Below, piece after piece: positions 16,015-25,196 of a DNA stretch of 64,000 bases. The notes beneath the pieces are model-generated. The model saw only the letters and a list, made by a program, of their open reading frames with translations, was not told where the DNA came from and did no database searches. Within the stretch, counting starts at the first letter, position 1. Every line of letters starts with the position of its first letter. The translations under genes and the position numbers were made by a program. This DNA is from Bradyrhizobium sp. 200 (GTDB taxonomy: Bacteria; Pseudomonadota; Alphaproteobacteria; Rhizobiales; Xanthobacteraceae): positions 6,120,001 to 6,184,000 of the forward strand of contig NZ_CP064689.1 of NCBI RefSeq assembly GCF_023100945.1. Direction: 5' to 3'.

Positions 16015-17054
16015 GCGGCAGCTCCAGCGCCCCGCAGGCTCATGTCCTCCGTCCGCCAGGTCAGCCGAACAGCCTCGCCTTCGGCGGGCTGCGGCTTGCC
16101 ATCGTTCTGACGGATCACAGTCGCTGGGCCACATTCGCTCTCGCACTGGAACAGCCAGTGATTGCCCTGAAAGATCCGGGTGACGACCTTCGCCGCGAGC
16201 CCGACATCACCGAATCCGATCCGCTCGGGGCGCACGCTCACCGTCACCGGACCTGCGACACCGGCGGGCGCAAGCGCGCTCCAGGAGCCGGCGGCCAGCC
16301 GCGCCGGAGCGACGGTCCGGTCGACGGTCGCGGCGAAATCGTTGGTCTTGCCAAGAAACTGGGACACGAAGGCCGAGGCCGGCCGCTCGTAGGTTTCCTG
16401 CGGCGTGCCGATCTGCTCGATCCGGCCCTGGCTCATGACCACGATCCGGTCGGATAGCGACATCGCCTCGATCTGGTCATGGGTGACGAGGATCGTGGTG
16501 GTGCCGAGATTGCGCTGGATCTGGCGCAACTCGATTTGCATGTCCTCGCGCAGCTTGGCATCGAGATTCGACAGCGGCTCGTCGAGCAGCAACACGCTCG
16601 GCCGGATCACCAGCGCGCGGGCGAGCGCCACGCGCTGCTGCTGGCCGCCCGACATCCGCCGCGGATAACGGTCCTCATAGCCGGCGAGCCCGACCATCGC
16701 CAGCGTGGCGCGGACGCGTTCTGCGCGCTCGGCCCGCGGTACGCGCCGCATCTCGAGGCCAAAGGAGACGTTCTCGGCCGCGGTCATATGGGGAAACAGG
16801 GCGTAGCTCTGGAATACGATGCCAAGGCCGCGCTTCGCCGGCTGCACCGCCGTCAGGTCACGCCCTTCGAGCCGGATCGCGCCGCGCGAAGGATCGAGGA
16901 AGCCCGCGATCATCTGCAGCGTCGTGGTCTTTCCGCAGCCCGAGGGACCGAGGAAGGAGATGAACTCTCCCTTGCCGACCGCGAGACTGAAGTCATCGAC
17001 GACGGTCTGCGGGCCGAACTGCTTGCCGACACGGTCGAGTTCGAGAAAGGACAT
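16011..17054 (-). CDS. ABC transporter ATP-binding protein, PotA-like
   Basis: A 347-residue ATPase: Walker A GPSGCGKTT, Q-loop FQSYALFPHM, signature MSGGQQQRVALARAL, Walker B LLLDEPLSNLD and the switch histidine in LVTHDQIEA. A C-terminal TOBE-type regulatory domain (about residues 240-347) follows, as in PotA. It powers the two permeases encoded downstream. A gap of about 100 bases separates it from the binding-protein gene upstream, which may allow higher expression of the binding protein. Confidence 0.93.
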   Translation of the reverse strand: MSFLELDRVGKQFGPQTVVDDFSLAVGKGEFISFLGPSGCGKTTTLQMIAGFLDPSRGAIRLEGRDLTAVQPAKRGLGIVFQSYALFPHMTAAENVSFGLEMRRVPRAERAERVRATLAMVGLAGYEDRYPRRMSGGQQQRVALARALVIRPSVLLLDEPLSNLDAKLREDMQIELRQIQRNLGTTTILVTHDQIEAMSLSDRIVVMSQGRIEQIGTPQETYERPASAFVSQFLGKTNDFAATVDRTVAPARLAAGSWSALAPAGVAGPVTVSVRPERIGFGDVGLAAKVVTRIFQGNHWLFQCESECGPATVIRQNDGKPQPAEGEAVRLTWRTEDMSLRGAGAAA

Positions 17055-17153
17055 GGATGTGCTTCCGGATGCTGCTGTGGCGGAGGTCGATGGAAGCTTG
17101 CAGCGTGGCGCGGACTGTCATCGCAAGCCCGCCGCTGGCGCTTGAGCCTCAGC

Positions 17154-18185
17154 CTAGCGCTCGACCTCTCGATTCCACCGCTTGGTCCACTCCTCGCGCT
17201 TGTCGTTGATGATCGTCCAGTCCGGCGTATAGAGCTTCGCCGCGCGCTCGCCGATCGGAGCCATCTTGCCGAGCTCCGGGGGGACCACGACCGACTTCAG
17301 CACTGGGCCGTAGCCGTAATCCTTGAGCAGCACGAGCTGTGTTTTCGGCTCCAGCAGCGTCTTGACGAATGCCGAGGCGAGCGGCGATGCGTTTGGCTTG
17401 GTGATCGGACAGGCGGTCGTCAGCAGCGTGGCCGCACCTTCCTTCGGATAGACGAAATCGACGGGGAAGCCGGTGTTGGCGAAGCTCTGGACGCGGGCCG
17501 TACCCCATACGGCCAGCACGGCCTGGCCGGACTGGAACAGCTCGGTCATCTTGCCCGGCGAAGGCTCATAAGCCAGCACGTTCGGATTGACGTCAGCCTT
17601 GATGATCTTGAAGCCGGCATCGACGTTGGCTTCGCCGCCACCGTTCATCTTGGCAAGCATCAACAATGTGTGCAGACCGTAGGTATTGTTGATGGGTGGA
17701 ATGACCAGTTGCTTCTGGTACTTCGGATCCTTGAGATCGTTCCAGGAGGTCGGCGGCGCCCAGCCTTTTTCGGCGAAGACTTTGGTGTTGTACATCAAGC
17801 CGGTCGCGACGATGCCGATGCCAACCGCGCGATCATCCTTGAAGCGGGCCGCGTCGTAGAGCTCGGCAGGCAGGCCATCGATCTTGCCGCAGAAGCCAAG
17901 CTGGATTGCCTGATACATCGGACCGTCGTCGACGATCGCCACGTCGATCTGCTGATTGCCTTTCTGGGCCTGCAACTTGGCAAGCGTGTCTGTCGAGTTG
18001 CCGGCGACGTATTCGACCTTGACGCCGTTGGCCTGCTCAAAGGCCGGGATCACCTCGTCACGGATCGTCTTCTCGAAGGAGCCGCCGTAACCTGCGACGT
18101 AGAGCGTCTTTTGCTGCGCAAAAACCGCCGACGGCGTTAGGGCAAGGGTCGCGATAGTCGCTATCACTGGGCCGAGTTGCTTCAT
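17154..18185 (-). CDS. PotD-like periplasmic ABC substrate-binding protein
   Basis: A 343-residue protein with a signal peptide (MKQLGPVIATIATLALTPSA, cleavage probably before QQKTLYVAGYGG). The start of the mature chain and the motif WNDLKDPKYQKQLVIPP fit the extracellular-binding-protein family that includes PotD and PotF. It captures the ligand for the importer encoded downstream. ATG 18185 follows GGAG eight bases earlier; a TTG five codons upstream is less likely. It is the first gene of the nine-gene operon and faces the LysR regulator. Confidence 0.9.
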   Translation of the reverse strand: MKQLGPVIATIATLALTPSAVFAQQKTLYVAGYGGSFEKTIRDEVIPAFEQANGVKVEYVAGNSTDTLAKLQAQKGNQQIDVAIVDDGPMYQAIQLGFCGKIDGLPAELYDAARFKDDRAVGIGIVATGLMYNTKVFAEKGWAPPTSWNDLKDPKYQKQLVIPPINNTYGLHTLLMLAKMNGGGEANVDAGFKIIKADVNPNVLAYEPSPGKMTELFQSGQAVLAVWGTARVQSFANTGFPVDFVYPKEGAATLLTTACPITKPNASPLASAFVKTLLEPKTQLVLLKDYGYGPVLKSVVVPPELGKMAPIGERAAKLYTPDWTIINDKREEWTKRWNREVER

Positions 18186-18463
18186 TTGGACGATCTCCAA
18201 TCTCGTTTTGCGAGGCGCACCCGGCTCGCAGCTCTATTTTGACCGGCTCAAGTCTCATCCTCCGAACGAGGCGCATGCGCCCCGCTCGGTGGTAATCCCG
18301 ACGCAACGCTGGACCGCGCGAGATCTTGGGCGTCCGGGTCGCTGCCCAAAAAACCGGCGTTGTTCAGTCTTGATGAAAAAGATCGCAATCCACGCTTTCG
18401 TCGTCCAATTAATAATGGCATCTACTACATGCCGAAATGTTATGAACGAGACGAGGAGCAAAG

Positions 18464-19390
18464 ATGGCCCGAATCAATTCGCGGCAGGTCGAAGCCTTCC
18501 GCGCGATGATGCTGACAGGCAGCGTGACCGAGGCGGCAAAGCTGATGGCTGTGACACAGCCTGCCGTAAGCCGGCTGTTGCGCGACTTTCAGGCGCTGCT
18601 CAAGATGGAGTTGTTCGAGAGACGCGGCAGCGGCCTTGTGCCGACGGCATCCGCGACTGCCCTCTATATGGAAGTCGAGCGATCCTTTGTCGGACTTGAA
18701 CGCATCACCACGGCCGCCGAGGAGATCCGCAGCCGCCGAACCGGAACGCTGCGGATAGCGGCTCTGCCAGCGCTGTCCAACGGCTACCTGCCGCGGTTGG
18801 CTGGCGGCTTCCTGAAGGAGCGGCCGAATCTCAACCTGTCGTTTTTCGGGGTCATCTCGCCGATCGTGGTCGATTGGGTTTTGAACCACCAGTGCGACAT
18901 CGGTTTTGCCGAGGTACCGATCGCCCATTCCGGCCTGCCGTGCGTGCGACTGCCGGCGCCCGCGCGCGTTGCGATCTTGCCGGCCGGCCATCGACTGGCG
19001 GCCAAGGCTGTGCTCGAGCCGCGCGATTTCGAGGGCGAGACTTTTGTTTCACTAACTTCCGGATCAACCGGTCGTCATCTGATCGACCAGGCTTTCAACC
19101 GCGATGATGTTCGCCGCGTATTGCGGGTTGAGACCAGCCTGTCGGAGATCATGTGTGGGTTGGTGTCGTCCGGCCTTGGGGTTGCGATCTGCGATCCCTT
19201 CACGGCGCAGGAATTCTCGAACCGAGGCGTCATCGCGCGCCATTTCTTGCCGCGGATCGATTTCGAATTCGCCGCCGTTTTTCCACCGCAGCGCAGTCCC
19301 TCCCCTGTGGCCTTGGATTTGGTGGAGGTCATGCGTCAGGCGCTCGGCAAGTTGAGCGAACTGCCCGTCGCTCAAACTAATGGTCATTAG
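18464..19390 (+). CDS. LysR family transcriptional regulator
   Basis: A 308-residue protein. The N-terminal winged helix-turn-helix (about residues 1-60) contains AFRAMMLTGSVTEAAKLM and VTQPAVSRLLRDFQ, typical of LysR regulators. The remainder is a periplasmic-binding-like effector domain. ATG 18464 follows GAGGAG at good spacing. It is transcribed divergently from the amine importer and oxidase operon across 278 bases, the usual layout for a LysR activator and its target. The effector is probably the imported substrate; that is inference. Confidence 0.92.
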   Translation: MARINSRQVEAFRAMMLTGSVTEAAKLMAVTQPAVSRLLRDFQALLKMELFERRGSGLVPTASATALYMEVERSFVGLERITTAAEEIRSRRTGTLRIAALPALSNGYLPRLAGGFLKERPNLNLSFFGVISPIVVDWVLNHQCDIGFAEVPIAHSGLPCVRLPAPARVAILPAGHRLAAKAVLEPRDFEGETFVSLTSGSTGRHLIDQAFNRDDVRRVLRVETSLSEIMCGLVSSGLGVAICDPFTAQEFSNRGVIARHFLPRIDFEFAAVFPPQRSPSPVALDLVEVMRQALGKLSELPVAQTNGH

Positions 19391-19719
19391 GGGCCAATCA
19401 AACGCGCACCGACACTCGCTGACGACGGCCATTGGGCGTCATCACCGCCCGCGGCGCTTTCGGAGCGCTTGCAACGTGCGCTTTCGAAAATCGTAGAAAC
19501 AATCGACGAGCGCGTCATCCCCTATAGCGCCAGGTCACCCTCTCGAAATGATCGACCCGTCCCCAACCCCAAAGGCGAACTCATTTCAAAGCTGCCCACG
19601 TTGGCTATCCCTCGTACGCTCGGCTCTGCAATCTACGCTACTGAGCTCGCCAAGTAAGGTGACCACGGGCGCAAGCCTGACTGCCCGATTGAGGCCCGCC
19701 CCGTTCATTCGATCGCTAC
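19391..19719. other. Intergenic stretch without a recognisable gene
   Basis: About 330 bases lie between the LysR gene and the end of the convergent 11-gene operon. Only short ORFs without family features are present. I see no clear T-tailed terminator, tRNA or repeat in it. Confidence 0.5.
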
Positions 19720-21006
19720 CTAGCCGCACTTTGGCAGAAGATTGGACACATCTCGTACCAGCTCAGGCATGACCTGCTCCGCCGTACGCTTGCCCGTCAC
19801 CAGGCTCTCTATATGGTGCTTGATCACCTCAATAATTTTCAGCGAATTATCGCCTGGAAAAGATGTCCATTCCGTCAGCAGCGGCAATTGCTGGATACTG
19901 GTCAGGTGATTGGGGCTTCTTGCGTAAAAAGCGCCGAGCAGGTCCGGCGTCTTCACGGCGGTCTCGTTGCCGGGCATATAGCCGGTGGAATTGACCATCG
20001 CGGTCTGGCCGATCGGCCCGGTGGCGAACTTCACATATTTCCAAGCGGCATTCAGGCGTTCGGCATCCTTTGCAAAAACCATAGCGACGTTTCCGCCTGC
20101 AGGAAGGCGCCCGTTGGCTTCGGCAAGCGGGAACGCGACGGTTTTGAACTGGAAGCGACCACCGATCTGCCGCTCGGCCGCGGCCACATAGGATGTGGAG
20201 TCCGCAAGTATCGCGATGTTGCCAGCGACGAATGATTGTCGAGCCTGACCGAGCCCGAGATTCGGCATGCCCGATTTGCCGAAAGCTTCGAGCGTCTTCA
20301 GCGCCCACATGCCGTTTGCGTCATCGAAGGCGATGCTGCACCCGTCGGCTTTGAGAATACGGCCGCCTTTGCTCGTTACTAACGACTGGAACAACCAGTT
20401 TCCGGTTTGCTCCCACTGATAATACAAGCCGGTAGCCGCAGTTCCCGCTTTCGCCTCGATGATCTTGCCCAGAGCCAGAAGCTCTGGCCAGGTCTTTGGA
20501 AGCGCTGACACGTCGGCGCCGGCCTTGGCGAGCAGATCAGCATTCACGTAGAGCACCGGTGTCGAGACCGCGAACGGCAGGCCGTAGAGCTTGCCTTTGT
20601 ATTTTCCAAGTTCCGCAAGCGCCGGGTAATAGCCAAGTTCGGCAAGCCCACCGTCTGCCGCCGCGACCCCGTCCAGCGGCGCGCCTAATCCCCGATCCAC
20701 GAAAAGGCCAATCTGGTTGATCCCGTTGAAGGCCACATCCGGCAGTCTACCGGTGATCTGGTCACGCAGGATCTGCTGCGCGGCCTCCTCATAGCTCGCT
20801 ACGGGATTGCGGAACTTCACCTTGATGTCGGGGTGCGCCTCGGTGAAGCGCCTGGCTAATTCCTGATGCAGCGCATTGAAGGTACCGGGTGTGGTGTAGA
20901 GCACGTCGAGCGTGACCTCTGCCCGTGTAGAAGTCGCGCCAAACGCCACGAGGGCAACGGCTCCGGCGAGCACCGGACGAAGCCGGGATACGATTTGATC
21001 AATCAT
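19720..21006 (-). CDS. UgpB-like extracellular ABC substrate-binding protein
   Basis: A 428-residue protein with a signal peptide (LAGAVALVAFGATSTRA) and a mature chain starting EVTLDVLYTTPGTFNALHQE. The segment LARRFTEAHPDIKVKFRNP and later GGNVAMVFAKDAE are typical of family-1 solute-binding proteins for sugars and glycerol-3-phosphate. It is the last gene of the long minus-strand operon, 19 bases after the permease. Together with the ATPase and permeases, it should import a substrate for the phosphohydrolase encoded directly upstream of them. The ligand may be a phosphorylated or phosphonylated compound, by context only. Confidence 0.88.
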   Translation of the reverse strand: MIDQIVSRLRPVLAGAVALVAFGATSTRAEVTLDVLYTTPGTFNALHQELARRFTEAHPDIKVKFRNPVASYEEAAQQILRDQITGRLPDVAFNGINQIGLFVDRGLGAPLDGVAAADGGLAELGYYPALAELGKYKGKLYGLPFAVSTPVLYVNADLLAKAGADVSALPKTWPELLALGKIIEAKAGTAATGLYYQWEQTGNWLFQSLVTSKGGRILKADGCSIAFDDANGMWALKTLEAFGKSGMPNLGLGQARQSFVAGNIAILADSTSYVAAAERQIGGRFQFKTVAFPLAEANGRLPAGGNVAMVFAKDAERLNAAWKYVKFATGPIGQTAMVNSTGYMPGNETAVKTPDLLGAFYARSPNHLTSIQQLPLLTEWTSFPGDNSLKIIEVIKHHIESLVTGKRTAEQVMPELVRDVSNLLPKCG

Positions 21007-21025
21007 GGACGGTCTCCATTTTGGA

Positions 21026-21868
21026 TTACTTCATGGTCGTTACAGCGAGGCCGTCGATGAAGCGGCGCTGCGCGATCAGGAATGCAACAAGGAGTGGGGC
21101 TACGATAATCACGGCGCCGGCCATCAGTGGACCGAGGAATTGCCCGGCTTCATCGTCGCGGAAGAGCAGAATGCCGAGCGCGGGCGTGGAAATCTCCGCG
21201 CGACGAACCGCGATGAGCGGCCAGAATAAGTCGTTCCAATGGGCCACGACCGAGAAGATGCCAAAGGCAGCGAGCGCCGGAGCGGTCATGGGGATCATGA
21301 TACGCCAGATGATCTCGAATTCGCCGAGCCCATCAAGGCGCGCTGCGTGAATGATCTCATCGGGTATGGACCGAAAGAATTGCCGAAGCAGGAAAATGCC
21401 GAAGGTAGAGATCGCCCATGGCAGGATCAGCGCGGCATAGGTGTCCAGGAGCCCAAACACGTTCAACAAGACGAAATGCGGAATGGCCAGAGCTTGAGGC
21501 GGCAGCAGCAGGCCGACCAGCACCGCGGAGAACAAGGTGTCCCTGCCGCGAAACCGCAGCTTCGCAAGTGCATAGGCACAGGGAATGCAGACCAGGAGCT
21601 GCAGCGCGAAGATCGCCGTGCACACCAGCAACCCGTTTAGCAAGAAGCGGAACATCGGCGCCGCAGTCAGCGCGACGCGGTAGTTCTCGACCCCATGAAA
21701 GGCCGTCGGCCAAAGGTGGAAATCGGCCTGGAATATCTCTTCCGGCGGTTTGAGCGACAGGCTCACCATCCACAAGAACGGCAACAGCGCAAAGGCCGCA
21801 GTGAGAATGAGGAAAGCGTGCCGAGCGACCCGGCCAGCGAACCGCCGATCTGGAAAGCGGGCGATCAT
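21026..21868 (-). CDS. ABC transporter permease, UgpE/MalG-like
   Basis: A 280-residue membrane protein with an EAA-type loop (AARLDGLGEFEIIWRIMIPM) in the second half, as in MalG, UgpE and other sugar permeases. About six membrane helices are visible. Its start overlaps the partner permease stop by four bases. It forms the pore with the MalF-type gene upstream. Confidence 0.9.
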   Translation of the reverse strand: MIARFPDRRFAGRVARHAFLILTAAFALLPFLWMVSLSLKPPEEIFQADFHLWPTAFHGVENYRVALTAAPMFRFLLNGLLVCTAIFALQLLVCIPCAYALAKLRFRGRDTLFSAVLVGLLLPPQALAIPHFVLLNVFGLLDTYAALILPWAISTFGIFLLRQFFRSIPDEIIHAARLDGLGEFEIIWRIMIPMTAPALAAFGIFSVVAHWNDLFWPLIAVRRAEISTPALGILLFRDDEAGQFLGPLMAGAVIIVAPLLVAFLIAQRRFIDGLAVTTMK

Positions 21869-22797
21869 GAATAATGGACCCGCCGTTCGAGCAGCCGCGC
21901 CTGTGTCAGCGTAAGCAGCACAACGATTGCGAGGTAAACCACGGTGAGCGCTGCGCCATAACCCATGCGCAGGAAATCGAAGCTCTCCGTGTAGAACCGA
22001 TGCAGCAGCACCTCGGACGCATAGTTCGGCCCGCCCTGGGTCAGGACCCGAACGCTGTCGAAGACCTCGAAGGACCGTTTCGCCGTCAGGATGACGACGA
22101 ACATGATGACCGGTCCCAGCATGGGCAACGTCACGTAACGCAGCCGGTCCAGAACGCCGTCGGCGCCGTCAACAGCGGCTGCGTCGTAGAGCTGCTCCGG
22201 AACGGCCTTGAGGCCGGATACGAACAGCACCATGGCGAAACCGAAGCCTTGCCATATGCCGATCAAGGCAACAGCGAGTAGCGCCGTACGCTCGTCCCTA
22301 AGCCAGTTCACCCCGGAAATCCCCATCGCGCCCAGAGCGCGGTTCACGAGGCCGATCGTCGGATGCAGCATGGTGCCCCACACGATCGCCATGGCTGACA
22401 TTGTGGACATCACAGGAAGAAAGTGCGCGGCCCTGTAGAAACCACGCAGGCCGGGACTGGCTTCGATGAGCAGAGCCACGACGAGACCGAGCAGCACCGT
22501 GCCCGGTACGACGATGGCCGCATAAACCAGCGAATTGCTCAGTGCCTTCCAGAAGGTCGGGTCCGTGAACAGCGCCCTGAAGTTCGCGATACCGATGAAA
22601 TGGAAAGCAAGTGATCCGAGCTGCCAGTCCGTCAGGGAGAAGAGCACCACCGCCGCAACCGGACCAAACAGAAGGCCGATCAGCAGCAGCAGTGCCGGCG
22701 ATACGGCGAGCCAGCCAAACCCGTGCTCTCCCGATCTCTTCGCCAAGCTTGCTTTCGCGACGACCCTGCGGGGCCGATCCTGGTCAAGAGCTGTCAC
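21865..22797 (-). CDS. ABC transporter permease, UgpA/MalF-like
   Basis: A 310-residue membrane protein with an EAA-type loop (YDAAAVDGADGVLDRLRYVT) and a first helix VSPALLLLIGLLFGPVAAVV after a 30-residue cytoplasmic leader. It is typical of UgpA-type permeases. The start overlaps the ATPase stop by four bases. It is the partner of the UgpE-like permease. Confidence 0.9.
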   Translation of the reverse strand: MTALDQDRPRRVVAKASLAKRSGEHGFGWLAVSPALLLLIGLLFGPVAAVVLFSLTDWQLGSLAFHFIGIANFRALFTDPTFWKALSNSLVYAAIVVPGTVLLGLVVALLIEASPGLRGFYRAAHFLPVMSTMSAMAIVWGTMLHPTIGLVNRALGAMGISGVNWLRDERTALLAVALIGIWQGFGFAMVLFVSGLKAVPEQLYDAAAVDGADGVLDRLRYVTLPMLGPVIMFVVILTAKRSFEVFDSVRVLTQGGPNYASEVLLHRFYTESFDFLRMGYGAALTVVYLAIVVLLTLTQARLLERRVHYS

Positions 22798-23915
22798 GCT
22801 GCGGCCTCAACCTGCTCGGCCTGGCGCAGGCGCATGCCCGCGCCGTCAAATTGCAGCAAGCGAGCCGGGTCGATCTGAAGGCCGACCGGACGGCCCGGTT
22901 CGCAACGCGATCCGTCGGGATGCGTGCGCACGACGACGGTGCCGCATCCATCTGCAAGCGCCACGTTCAGGAAGATGTCGGAGCCAAGATTCTCGACGCT
23001 GGCGACGACGCCATTGAGTCTTCTATCCCCAGGCGCGGCTATTTCGACGGCCTCTGGACGAAACGCAAGGTGCGTCGTGTTGTCATGAACGCCTGAAGGA
23101 AGCGACGCACCCAGAGATATCCAATGGGCGCAAGAAACAACGTTGATCTTTGGGCTTCCGATCATCTCGGCGACCCGCAGGTCCTGTGGGTCGCGATAGA
23201 GCTGCTCCGGTTGGCCGACCTGAAGCAGTTCGCCGGCCGTCATCACGGCGACGCGATCGGACATCGTCATCGCTTCTGCCTGATCGTGCGTGACGTACAC
23301 AAAGGTGACGCCCAGACGACGATGCAGCGCGGTAATTTCTGCGCGCATCTGCACCCGCAACTTGGCATCGAGGTTAGACAGCGGCTCGTCCATCAGGAAC
23401 ACTGCGGGATGCCGCACCATCGCGCGGCCCAGCGCGACGCGCTGGCGCTGGCCGCCAGAAAGCTGACCCGGCTTGCGGTGCAGCAGATGGGCGATGTCGA
23501 GCATGGAAGCTGCCTGCTCGATCTCGGCGCGGATCGCCTTTTCAATGCCGCCGCGTCCCGGCAACGCGCGGCCCACAAATGGCAGCCGCTGGGCAAAGCC
23601 CAGGCGCCGCGTCCGCAGTGGCAAGGCGAGATTGTCGAATACGCTAAGATGGGGATAGAGCGCGTAAGACTGGAATACCATGGCGACGTCGCGCTCCTTG
23701 GGACGCTTGTCGTCGACGCAGCGGCCGCCTACCACGACTTCGCCGCTATCCTGCGCCTCCAGCCCGGCGATGATCCGCAGCAACGTCGATTTCCCGCATC
23801 CGGAGGGGCCCACCAGGGTAAGAAACTCCCCATCGCGAATGCTCAGCGACACGCCTTTCACAACAGCGGTTTCGCCATAGCTCTTCTCGATGTGGCGGAG
23901 TTCGATCTCAGCCAT
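22794..23915 (-). CDS. ABC transporter ATP-binding protein, UgpC/MalK-like
   Basis: A 373-residue ATPase with Walker A GPSGCGKST, signature LSGGQRQRVALGRAM, Walker B VFLMDEPLSNLD and switch histidine in YVTHDQAEA, followed by a TOBE-type regulatory domain. Unusually, the helical subdomain has an extra arginine- and glycine-rich insertion (around RRLGFAQRLPFVGRALPGRG) not usual in UgpC. The start at 23915 gives the standard IELRHIEKSYG beginning and overlaps the upstream hydrolase stop by eight bases. It energises the adjacent UgpAE-like permeases. Confidence 0.92.
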   Translation of the reverse strand: MAEIELRHIEKSYGETAVVKGVSLSIRDGEFLTLVGPSGCGKSTLLRIIAGLEAQDSGEVVVGGRCVDDKRPKERDVAMVFQSYALYPHLSVFDNLALPLRTRRLGFAQRLPFVGRALPGRGGIEKAIRAEIEQAASMLDIAHLLHRKPGQLSGGQRQRVALGRAMVRHPAVFLMDEPLSNLDAKLRVQMRAEITALHRRLGVTFVYVTHDQAEAMTMSDRVAVMTAGELLQVGQPEQLYRDPQDLRVAEMIGSPKINVVSCAHWISLGASLPSGVHDNTTHLAFRPEAVEIAAPGDRRLNGVVASVENLGSDIFLNVALADGCGTVVVRTHPDGSRCEPGRPVGLQIDPARLLQFDGAGMRLRQAEQVEAAA

Positions 23916-25194
23916 TGCGGCCACCCCGAACGGCCTGGAGCGGACGTCCATCCATTCCGGAGGCGCGAAGCCCGAGATGCGTAAGAATGGTTGGCGCGAT
24001 GTCGATGATGCAGGAAGGCTCCTGCCTTGCTACGCCACGGCTGAAACCGGCGCCGTCGACCATGAGAAAGGGCGATTGCTCACCCGAACCGAGGCCGCCG
24101 TGCTGGCCGCTGCCAAGGATATCTGCCTTGCCACCGGCACGCTCCGCGACGAGGCTGGTGCCGGCTACGCCGTAGGCATTGGGCTCATCGCCCGCGCGCA
24201 TGGAGACCGCAAAAGCGAGGCCGTGATCCCGGCCCTGCCCCACCGACGCCAGCGCGCTGCCATCGAGGACGGTTTCCGCCCATTCCTGATTGGCGAGGAA
24301 GTCGCCGACCAACGGCGTGCGCGCAACGAAATCCGGATGGACGTAGAGCAGCGCGGAGGTGCCGTTCGAGGCGACGACCACGTCGGTTGATTCAAGGCTC
24401 TCCTTCAGTCCGGCGGTGACCAGTTCTTCGTCGATGTCGATGACGCCGGTGACCGTCTGATGGCCGTGATCTGATCCTATCAGAAGGAGGACATCGTCCT
24501 TGTCGGCGAGCGTGGCCACCGCGTCCATGACGCGCCCGGCATTGCGGTCCGCCTCTTGCAACACCGCAAGATGACCGGGCGATCCCATGGGTAAGGCGTG
24601 CTGCGTGGCGTCCGGCTCGCCGAGCCACAGCACCGCAAGCGCAGGAGGATCAGACGGAGGCAACACCGCTTCGCGGATGAAGCGTTCGGTCATTGCCCGG
24701 TCGCCTTCTACATCCAGCGTGACGCGAAGCTGCTCGTCCTCCGGTAGCGGGACGCGGTCGCGGCCGAACGATCCGGCGCGATGATAGACCCGCCCAAATC
24801 CATCCGGATCGTGCGCATAGGCCGCTCCTGGCGAAACGTTGCTGAAGATGATGGCGCCGCCGCTGTCCGTTAAGCGCTCGGCCAAAGTCGGCACGGCCAG
24901 CGCGCGGCCGGTGACGCGCCGCTTGTGCTGGAGGAAGTCGGGGCGACCCGCATCGTGCCGAACGAGGCGGCCGTTTTCCATCAGCGCCATGGTGTTGCCC
25001 TGCAAGCCGTGGCGCGCCGGATGGCAACCAGTCGCCAGGCTCGCCGAGACCACCCGCGTGCAGGACGGAAACACCGTGCGATGGGCGGCGAACTGCTCCG
25101 AGCGGGCGGAGAAGGCGGCAAGACGGGGCGTGGTCTGCGGCGTCACGAGATCGCGGCGCAGTCCGTCGAGGATGACGAGGATGGCACGAGGCAT
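23908..25194 (-). CDS. Alkaline phosphatase superfamily hydrolase (nucleotide pyrophosphatase/phosphodiesterase-like)
   Basis: A 428-residue metal-dependent phosphohydrolase. The first metal-ligand Asp is in VILDGLRRD, a likely Thr nucleophile is in TVFPSCTRVV, further ligands are in GEPDATQHA and GSDHGHQ, and a C-terminal His is in QHGGLG. These are the elements of the phosphodiesterase branch of the superfamily. It lies two bases from phnA and overlaps the Ugp-type ATPase gene. A clear paralogue is at 49365-50633. No signal peptide is visible, so it should act in the cytosol. Its substrate, a phosphate diester or a phosphonate monoester, is unknown. Confidence 0.85.
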   Translation of the reverse strand: MPRAILVILDGLRRDLVTPQTTPRLAAFSARSEQFAAHRTVFPSCTRVVSASLATGCHPARHGLQGNTMALMENGRLVRHDAGRPDFLQHKRRVTGRALAVPTLAERLTDSGGAIIFSNVSPGAAYAHDPDGFGRVYHRAGSFGRDRVPLPEDEQLRVTLDVEGDRAMTERFIREAVLPPSDPPALAVLWLGEPDATQHALPMGSPGHLAVLQEADRNAGRVMDAVATLADKDDVLLLIGSDHGHQTVTGVIDIDEELVTAGLKESLESTDVVVASNGTSALLYVHPDFVARTPLVGDFLANQEWAETVLDGSALASVGQGRDHGLAFAVSMRAGDEPNAYGVAGTSLVAERAGGKADILGSGQHGGLGSGEQSPFLMVDGAGFSRGVARQEPSCIIDIAPTILTHLGLRASGMDGRPLQAVRGGRNG

Positions 25195-25196
25195 AG

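Noticed and set aside
16479..18140. Plus-strand ORF of 553 codons across the PotA- and PotD-like genes
   Set aside because: Shadow of two real minus-strand genes; low-complexity Arg/Asp-rich translation.
19469..19657. Short ORF downstream of the LysR gene
   Set aside because: No ribosome-binding site or family features.
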